NCBI RefSeq assembly: GCF_039652555.1
Contig: NZ_JBDJAF010000001.1
Span: forward strand, 868,001 to 932,000
Source: Parafrigoribacterium mesophilum
GTDB lineage: Bacteria > Actinomycetota > Actinomycetes > Actinomycetales > Microbacteriaceae
Reading direction: 5' to 3'
Length of the DNA: 64,000 bases
Within the stretch, counting starts at the first letter, position 1. Each line of letters begins with the position of its first letter. Positions 58,780-64,000 of this stretch are shown piece by piece. The translations under genes were made by a program, and so were the position numbers. The notes beneath the pieces were generated by a model, which searched no databases, was not told the origin of the DNA, and saw only the letters and a program-made list of their open reading frames with translations.

Positions 58780-60687
58780 CTACGCGTTCTGCTTCTTGAC
58801 CCGCGAGTTGGACCGCGCCCGAGAACTTGCATCCAATTCCACCTTGCGGATCCGGATGCGCTCCGGCGTCACCTCGACGCACTCATCCTCGCGGGCGAAC
58901 TCCAGGCACTCCTCCAGCGTGAGTTGGCGCGGGGGTGTCATCCGCTCGAACTCGTCGCTGACCGACTGGCGCATGTTGGTGAGCTTTTTCTCCTTGGTGA
59001 TGTTCACGTCCATGTCCTCGTTGCGCGAGTTCTCACCGATCACCATGCCTTCGTACACCTCTTGCGTCGGCTCGACGAAGAAGCTCATCCGCTCCTGCAG
59101 GGCCACGATGGCGAATGGGGTGACCACTCCGGAGCGGTCGGCGACGATAGACCCGTTGTTGCGGGTGACGATGTTCCCGGCCCATTCGTCGTATCCGTGG
59201 GAGATGGCGTTGGCGATTCCGGTGCCGCGGGTGATGGTGAGGAACTCGGTGCGGAAACCGATGAGTCCGCGCGCCGGGACGATGAACTCCATGCGCACCC
59301 AGCCGGTGCCATGGTTCGACATGCCGTCCATGCGACCCTTGCGCGCCGCCAGCAGTTGCGTCACCGCACCCAGATACTCTTCTGGCACGTCCACGGTAAG
59401 CCGCTCGTAGGGCTCGTGGGTCTTGCCGTTCACCTGTTTGGTGACCACCTGGGGTTTGCCGACGGTGAGCTCGTAACCCTCGCGACGCATCTGCTCGACC
59501 AGGATGGCCAGGGCGAGTTCTCCGCGACCCTGGATCTCCCAGGCATCCGGACGCCCGATGTCCACAAGTTTAATCGAGACGTTGCCGACGAGCTCCCGGT
59601 CGAGGCGGTCCTTGACCATGCGGGCGGTGAGTTTGTGCCCCTTGACCTTGCCGATCAACGGCGAGGTGTTGGTGCCGATCGTCATCGAGATCGCGGGGTC
59701 GTCGACCTTGATGATCGGCAGCGGGCGCACGTCATCGGGGTCGGCGAGTGTCTCACCGATGGTGATGTCGTCGATGCCGGCCACGGCGACGATGTCGCCG
59801 GGTCCGGCGGACTCGGTCGGGTACCGGTCTAGCGCACGGGTCTTCAGCAGCTCGGTGATCCGCACGTTCGTGACGCTGCCGTCGTGCCGCACCCAGGCCA
59901 CGGTCTGGCCCTTGTGGATGGTGCCGTTGAACACTCTCAGCAGCGCAAGGCGGCCCAGGAACGGCGACGCGTCGAGGTTGGTGACGTGCGCCTGCAACGG
60001 ATGCTCATCATCGTAGCGCGGCGCCGGGATGTGCGTGAGGATCGACTCGAACAGCGGCTCGAGGTCCGCATTGTCGGGAAGCGTTCCGTTCTCGGGCTTG
60101 TTGAGGCTCGCAGCGCCGTTGCGGCCGGATGCGTAGACCACCGGCACGTCGAGGATCTTGTCCAGGTCGAGGTCGGGCACGTCGTCGGCGAGGTCGCCGG
60201 CCAGCCCGAGCAGCAGGTCCTGGGACTCGGACACCACATCGTCGATGCGCGCGTCCGGGCGGTCGGTTTTGTTCACCAGCAGGATGACGGGGAGTTTGGC
60301 TTCCAGCGCCTTCCGCAGCACGAACCGGGTCTGCGGCAGCGGACCCTCGCTCGCATCGACCAGGAGTACGACGCCGTCGACCATGGACAGGCCGCGTTCG
60401 ACCTCGCCTCCGAAGTCGGCGTGACCGGGCGTGTCGATCACGTTGATGGTGATCGGCCCGTCGGTGGCGTGGATGCCGCGGTAGGTGACCGCGGTGTTCT
60501 TGGCCAGGATCGTGATGCCTTTTTCGCGCTCGAGGTCGTTCGAGTCCATGGCACGGTCTTCGAGGTGTGCGTGTTCGGCGAACGAGTTGGTCTGCCGGAG
60601 CATCGCGTCGACGAGGGTCGTCTTGCCGTGGTCGACGTGGGCGACGATCGCCACATTGCGCAAATCGTTGCGGCTGGCAATAGCCAT
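58780..60687 (-). CDS. typA: Translational GTPase TypA/BipA
   Basis: 635 residues from the ATG at 60687 (AAGGAA upstream). Ribosome-associated GTPase. G1 AHVDHGKTT at residues 17-25, switch II DTPGHADFGGEVER, G4 NKTD. Elongation-factor domains and the TypA-specific C-terminal region (GTGWVRMEFIVPARGLIGFR) complete. A longer frame to 60864 lacks support. Confidence 0.97.
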   Translation of the reverse strand: MAIASRNDLRNVAIVAHVDHGKTTLVDAMLRQTNSFAEHAHLEDRAMDSNDLEREKGITILAKNTAVTYRGIHATDGPITINVIDTPGHADFGGEVERGLSMVDGVVLLVDASEGPLPQTRFVLRKALEAKLPVILLVNKTDRPDARIDDVVSESQDLLLGLAGDLADDVPDLDLDKILDVPVVYASGRNGAASLNKPENGTLPDNADLEPLFESILTHIPAPRYDDEHPLQAHVTNLDASPFLGRLALLRVFNGTIHKGQTVAWVRHDGSVTNVRITELLKTRALDRYPTESAGPGDIVAVAGIDDITIGETLADPDDVRPLPIIKVDDPAISMTIGTNTSPLIGKVKGHKLTARMVKDRLDRELVGNVSIKLVDIGRPDAWEIQGRGELALAILVEQMRREGYELTVGKPQVVTKQVNGKTHEPYERLTVDVPEEYLGAVTQLLAARKGRMDGMSNHGTGWVRMEFIVPARGLIGFRTEFLTITRGTGIANAISHGYDEWAGNIVTRNNGSIVADRSGVVTPFAIVALQERMSFFVEPTQEVYEGMVIGENSRNEDMDVNITKEKKLTNMRQSVSDEFERMTPPRQLTLEECLEFAREDECVEVTPERIRIRKVELDASSRARSNSRVKKQNA

Positions 60688-60833
60688 ACGAATGGGTTCC
60701 TTGACTGCTGGGCGCTGCACCCGCCGGACTCGCTGCCCGAGAAACCAGGCAGGGCGGCAGCGGTCAAACGCTGATGTGATGGTGTGGATGGAGGCGAGCA
60801 GCATCTGTGGCTCTAGTGCCCCGAAGGGACATT

Positions 60834-62708
60834 CTACCGTGAATTCGGGGTCGTCCATTTCCATGCGTTCCAGAGGATGCCGGCGGCCCGCGCGGACGGG
60901 GTCAGGCCGTTGACGCCACCGCCGGTGGCGACCAGTTGCGGGAACTGATAGAGCGGCACACCGTAGGCGTCGCGGAACAGCTGCTCGTCGATGGCTTGTC
61001 GCAATTCGGCCTGCCGCGCCGGGTCGGCGGCGACGCCCAGTTCCGCCAGCAGCGCATCCGTCTTCTGGCTTGAGTAAAAGTTGTAATTCCGGGCGCCATC
61101 GGTGCCGAACACCGCCGCGGCACCACCGGTGGCCGAGTTGGACTCACTCCAGGCGAACAGTGCGGCATCGTAGGCACCCGCCGTGCCCAGCAGGTTTGCC
61201 CAGTCCGGGCTTGAGCAGTCGCTGACGACGAAACCGGCCCGCTGGGCATGGGCTTGCAACAAAGTGAATTCCTGCTTGCGACGTGGGTTGCCGCTGTCGA
61301 ACAGCACGCACACGGAAGGATGTTCCACCGCGGCCTGCGCGAGAAGTCGCTGCGCTCCGACGACGTCGACGTCGTCGAACGCGTCGGAACCGTTGGCTGC
61401 CACGCTGGCCGAGTACTGCGCCGCGCCGGGCAGGAACAGCCAGGAGGAGCGCAGCGGCGCGTGAGGGTGCACTGGTGCCACGAGTTCCCGGAGAATCTCT
61501 CGACGCGGTACGACTTTGAGGAACGCTTCCCGCACCATGGGGTTATCGAAGCTTCCACTGCGGCTGCGGGCGAACTGCAGATCCACGTGTTCGTAGTCGT
61601 CGGCGAAGCCGGCCACCACGCGGGCACCCGGAATGGCGTGCAACGCCGCAGCGAGGTCCGCGCTGCCCGCCGCGGCGACGACGTCCACGGCGCGCTCGCG
61701 CAGTGCCTGGGCCTGACTCAGGGGGTCGGTGATGAACCGCACCGTGATCTTCTCGATGTGCGGCTTGTGGTGTCCGGCGTACTTCGGGTTGGCGGTCAGG
61801 GTGACGTGGTCACCGTCGCTGAAGTCGGTGACCGTGTACGGCCCCGTACTCAGCAGCTGATCCGTGCGGACCGGTGTGACGCCGCCGGGCTGCTCGGAAA
61901 GGTTGAATCCCGAGTTCCAGAACCGCGAGATGGCCGCGAGATCGTGAGTGGTGCGGTGCTGGATCGCCGTGATGAGCGCCGATTTGGCCGTGCTGGCATC
62001 CTTCGCCGCCAGCGCGTGCTCCGCCACGATGTGTGCGGGAAGACCCACCTCAAGCAAGAGCTGCCAGTCCGGAACGTAATTGTCGTACCTGAGAGTGATC
62101 GAGCGGGCGTCGTCGCTGACCTGGGGGATGGTGCTGACCTGGCTCAGGCCGGCGCTGGTTGCGCCGTCGAAGAAGACCACGTCTCTCGGGAAGTCCGCCG
62201 TGAACCGCCCGGTGCCGGCGTCGACGTACGGTGCCGGGTCGAAGTCCGGGGTGTTCAGCGCGCCGGAATTCGCGGCCCACGCGAGCAGCAGGTCGGCGGC
62301 ATCCACCTTCGCACCGTCCGACCACCTCACCCCGTCGCGGATCGTGTAGCGCACGGTGAACGGATGCGTGGACAGTACGCGGTAGCTGCCGAACGAGCTG
62401 TCCGGCACCAGCGTGCCGTGCTCATCGTACGAGTTGAACGAGGATGCGGTGGCTTCCCGGATGGCGGTGTTCCCGGGTGAGTGGCCGTAGGACGTGGCGT
62501 CGTTATAGGAAAAGAACGGTGTGCCGGTGGCCACGACCACGGCGCTGTTCCGCTCGATGGTGTCCGTCTCGCCCCAGGGCCCCGTGCAGGCCGAGATCGC
62601 GAGCACGGGCACCAGCAGCAACGCCAGGGTCAGCGCCGCTCGGGCGGCACTGGGGCGCTTCGGCGGCGAGCCCGGGTTGGATGGACGCAGTTTAGACGCC
62701 GAGCGCAA
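60834..62708 (-). CDS. Peptide ABC transporter substrate-binding lipoprotein
   Basis: SBP_bac_5 family, extracytoplasmic. Signal segment ALTLALLLVPVLAIS with lipobox Cys in AISACTGPWG, followed by the oligopeptide-binding fold (TIRDGVRWSDGAKVDAADLLLAW; VPDWQLLLEVGLPAHIVAEH). The start is unclear: the codons near the end of the ATPase gene offer a TTG at 62708 (624 residues, overlapping the ATPase stop by 17 bases) or a CTG at 62693, neither with a good ribosome-binding site. It is the last gene of the transporter operon seen here. Confidence 0.88.
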   Translation of the reverse strand: MRSASKLRPSNPGSPPKRPSAARAALTLALLLVPVLAISACTGPWGETDTIERNSAVVVATGTPFFSYNDATSYGHSPGNTAIREATASSFNSYDEHGTLVPDSSFGSYRVLSTHPFTVRYTIRDGVRWSDGAKVDAADLLLAWAANSGALNTPDFDPAPYVDAGTGRFTADFPRDVVFFDGATSAGLSQVSTIPQVSDDARSITLRYDNYVPDWQLLLEVGLPAHIVAEHALAAKDASTAKSALITAIQHRTTHDLAAISRFWNSGFNLSEQPGGVTPVRTDQLLSTGPYTVTDFSDGDHVTLTANPKYAGHHKPHIEKITVRFITDPLSQAQALRERAVDVVAAAGSADLAAALHAIPGARVVAGFADDYEHVDLQFARSRSGSFDNPMVREAFLKVVPRREILRELVAPVHPHAPLRSSWLFLPGAAQYSASVAANGSDAFDDVDVVGAQRLLAQAAVEHPSVCVLFDSGNPRRKQEFTLLQAHAQRAGFVVSDCSSPDWANLLGTAGAYDAALFAWSESNSATGGAAAVFGTDGARNYNFYSSQKTDALLAELGVAADPARQAELRQAIDEQLFRDAYGVPLYQFPQLVATGGGVNGLTPSARAAGILWNAWKWTTPNSR

Positions 62709-64000
62709 GTCCGGCGCCGGGAATCGCGTTGAGCAAGTCCCTGGTGTAGTCCTGTTGCGGGTTGTCGAAGACGTCGTCGACGGTGGAGGCCTCCACGACA
62801 CGACCGTGCTGCATAACGCAGACATGATCGGCGATCATCCGCACCACCGCGAGGTCGTGGGTGATGAACAGGTAGGTGAGCCCCATCTCCGATTGCAACT
62901 CGGCCAGCAGCGCGAGGATCTGACCCTGAACCAGCACGTCGAGCGCGGAAACCGCCTCATCGAGGATGACGATCTCCGGTTTGAGCGCGAGCGCCCTGGC
63001 CACCGCGACCCGCTGGCGCTGCCCTCCGGAGAGTTCTCCGGGGTACCGCGTGGCCAGGCTCGTTGGCAGCGCCACCTGGTCGAGAAGTTCGCTCACGCGC
63101 GCGCGCCGCGAGGCGGTGTCCCCCACCTTGTGCACCATCAACGGCTCCGCGATGGTGTTGCCGATGTTGCGCAGCGGGTCGAGCGAACCGTACGGGTCTT
63201 GGAACACCGGCTGCATCTTGCGACGCAGTGCCAGCAGCTTGCGACCCTTGAGCGGCGCGGTGTCGACGCCGTCGATGGTGATCTGCCCGCTCGTGACGTC
63301 TTCCAGTCGCAGCAACAGTTTGGCCACGGTGGATTTGCCGGAACCCGACTCACCGACCAGCGCCATGGTCGTGCCGCGCTCGATCGAGAAGGACACGTCG
63401 TCGACGGCCTTGAACTGTCGAGCGTCGCCCTTGACGCCGCGGATCTTGAACACCTTGGTCAGCGACTCAACCACGATCGCGTTGTCGTGAACCCCGGAGG
63501 CGGCCTGCTTCGCCGCACGATCCTCGGCGGCGTGTACCAGGTCCACGTCCGCCGCCGCCGCGGGTGCGGTGTAGTCGAGGTCGATGAGGCTCTTGCTCGA
63601 GGACTGAATCCGCCGGGACGCGAGGCTGGGTGCTGCGGCGACCAGGCGCTGCGAATACGGATGCTGCGGGTTCTCCAGGATTTCCCGGGACGGGCCGGAC
63701 TCGACAACCTTGCCGTGGTACATCACCACGAGTTGCTCCGCGCGCTCTGCGGCGAGGCCGAGGTCATGCGTGATGAACAGCAGTGCGGTGCCCAGGTCGC
63801 GAGTCATGCTCTCGAGATGGTCGAGGATGACGCGCTGCACCGTCACATCCAGCGCCGAAGTCGGCTCGTCGGCGATGAGCAGCTTCGGGCGGGAGGAGAG
63901 CGCCATACCGATGAGCACCCGCTGCCGCATGCCGCCGGAGAACTGGTGCGGGAACTGGCGCAAGCGCTTGTCGGCGTCGGCGAGCCCGGCCTCCTTGAGT
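62692..64000 (-). CDS. Dipeptide/oligopeptide ABC transporter, double ATPase subunit (5' part off window)
   Basis: Contains the end of a first ABC domain (signature FSGGMRQR and Walker B LLIADEPTSALD near the right edge) and a complete second one (Walker A GESGSGKST, signature LSGGQRQR, Walker B ILDEAVSALD). Linker of about 60 residues joins them. Open to base 64000, where the frame reads KEAGLADADKRLRQFPHQFSGG, so the first Walker A is outside. DppDF/OppDF fused in one chain is common in actinobacteria. Confidence 0.93.
   Translation of the reverse strand, partial: LKEAGLADADKRLRQFPHQFSGGMRQRVLIGMALSSRPKLLIADEPTSALDVTVQRVILDHLESMTRDLGTALLFITHDLGLAAERAEQLVVMYHGKVVESGPSREILENPQHPYSQRLVAAAPSLASRRIQSSSKSLIDLDYTAPAAAADVDLVHAAEDRAAKQAASGVHDNAIVVESLTKVFKIRGVKGDARQFKAVDDVSFSIERGTTMALVGESGSGKSTVAKLLLRLEDVTSGQITIDGVDTAPLKGRKLLALRRKMQPVFQDPYGSLDPLRNIGNTIAEPLMVHKVGDTASRRARVSELLDQVALPTSLATRYPGELSGGQRQRVAVARALALKPEIVILDEAVSALDVLVQGQILALLAELQSEMGLTYLFITHDLAVVRMIADHVCVMQHGRVVEASTVDDVFDNPQQDYTRDLLNAIPGAGLALGV

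Noticed and set aside
1..64000. CRISPR arrays, rRNA genes and intact insertion sequences
   Set aside because: No regularly spaced 25-40 base repeats, no rRNA-like sequence, and no transposase gene was recognised anywhere in the window.

Overview
The window reads as a high-G+C actinobacterial chromosome, most likely a member of the Microbacteriaceae. The basis is the gene content and order (gltX, FAH hydrolase, ilvE, leuB, serA, ilvC-ilvN-ilvB-ilvD, otsBA; dapC-fdxA-mshB-like; dapD/dapE; tatB, mrp, O-methyltransferase), the many GTG starts and the small actinobacterial families (DUF3117, DUF6458). I could not run a database search, so the genus is not assigned.

Region 1, bases 1 to about 16.5 kb, is an integrated mobile element whose right end is the 3' end of a tRNA-Gln(CTG) gene; its left end is outside the window. 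Reading leftward from the tRNA it carries an excisionase-like HTH gene overlapping a tyrosine integrase, a BrnT/BrnA-like toxin-antitoxin pair on the opposite strand, a MobF/TraA-type relaxase-helicase, and then a six-gene minus-strand operon: small HTH protein, SNF2-type helicase with an N-terminal PLD-like segment, DUF4391 protein, two tandem type III Mod methyltransferases, and a type III Res subunit running off the left edge. The two Mods share nearly identical ends but have different central target-recognition regions. The first carries an (GA)11 tract inside its reading frame, the hallmark of slipped-strand phase variation. This compound, possibly phase-variable restriction/defence operon on a mobilisable element is the best candidate for an undescribed system.

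Region 2, 16.6 to 36 kb, is core metabolism, mostly on the minus strand: thioredoxin-reductase-like enzyme, gltX, a HAAS/PadR regulatory pair (the HAAS gene seems split by an in-frame TAA), YeiH transporter, FAH-family hydrolase, and a branched-chain amino acid block (ilvE, leuB, ilvC, ilvN, ilvB, ilvD) with serA and trehalose synthesis otsBA. corA and a sugar isomerase-like gene follow on the plus strand.

Region 3, 37 to 51 kb, holds a TetR-MMPL-YhgE export operon with paired palindromic operators (the MMPL protein ends in a degenerate ABC-ATPase-like domain), an Xaa-Pro aminopeptidase, a CBS/MgtE_N-DUF1003-Mrp plus-strand cluster, a 32-residue membrane microprotein, LysR, tatB, an O-methyltransferase/NUDIX pair and DUF3117.

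Region 4, 51 to 64 kb, contains the lysine/diaminopimelate genes dapE, dapD and dapC, citrate synthase, ferredoxin, an MshB-like deacetylase fused to a membrane domain, an iron-permease/cupredoxin pair behind an IdeR/DtxR-like box, typA, and a peptide ABC transporter (substrate-binding protein plus a double ATPase running off the right edge). No rRNA, CRISPR array or intact insertion sequence was seen, and no gene-free stretch exceeds about 220 bases.
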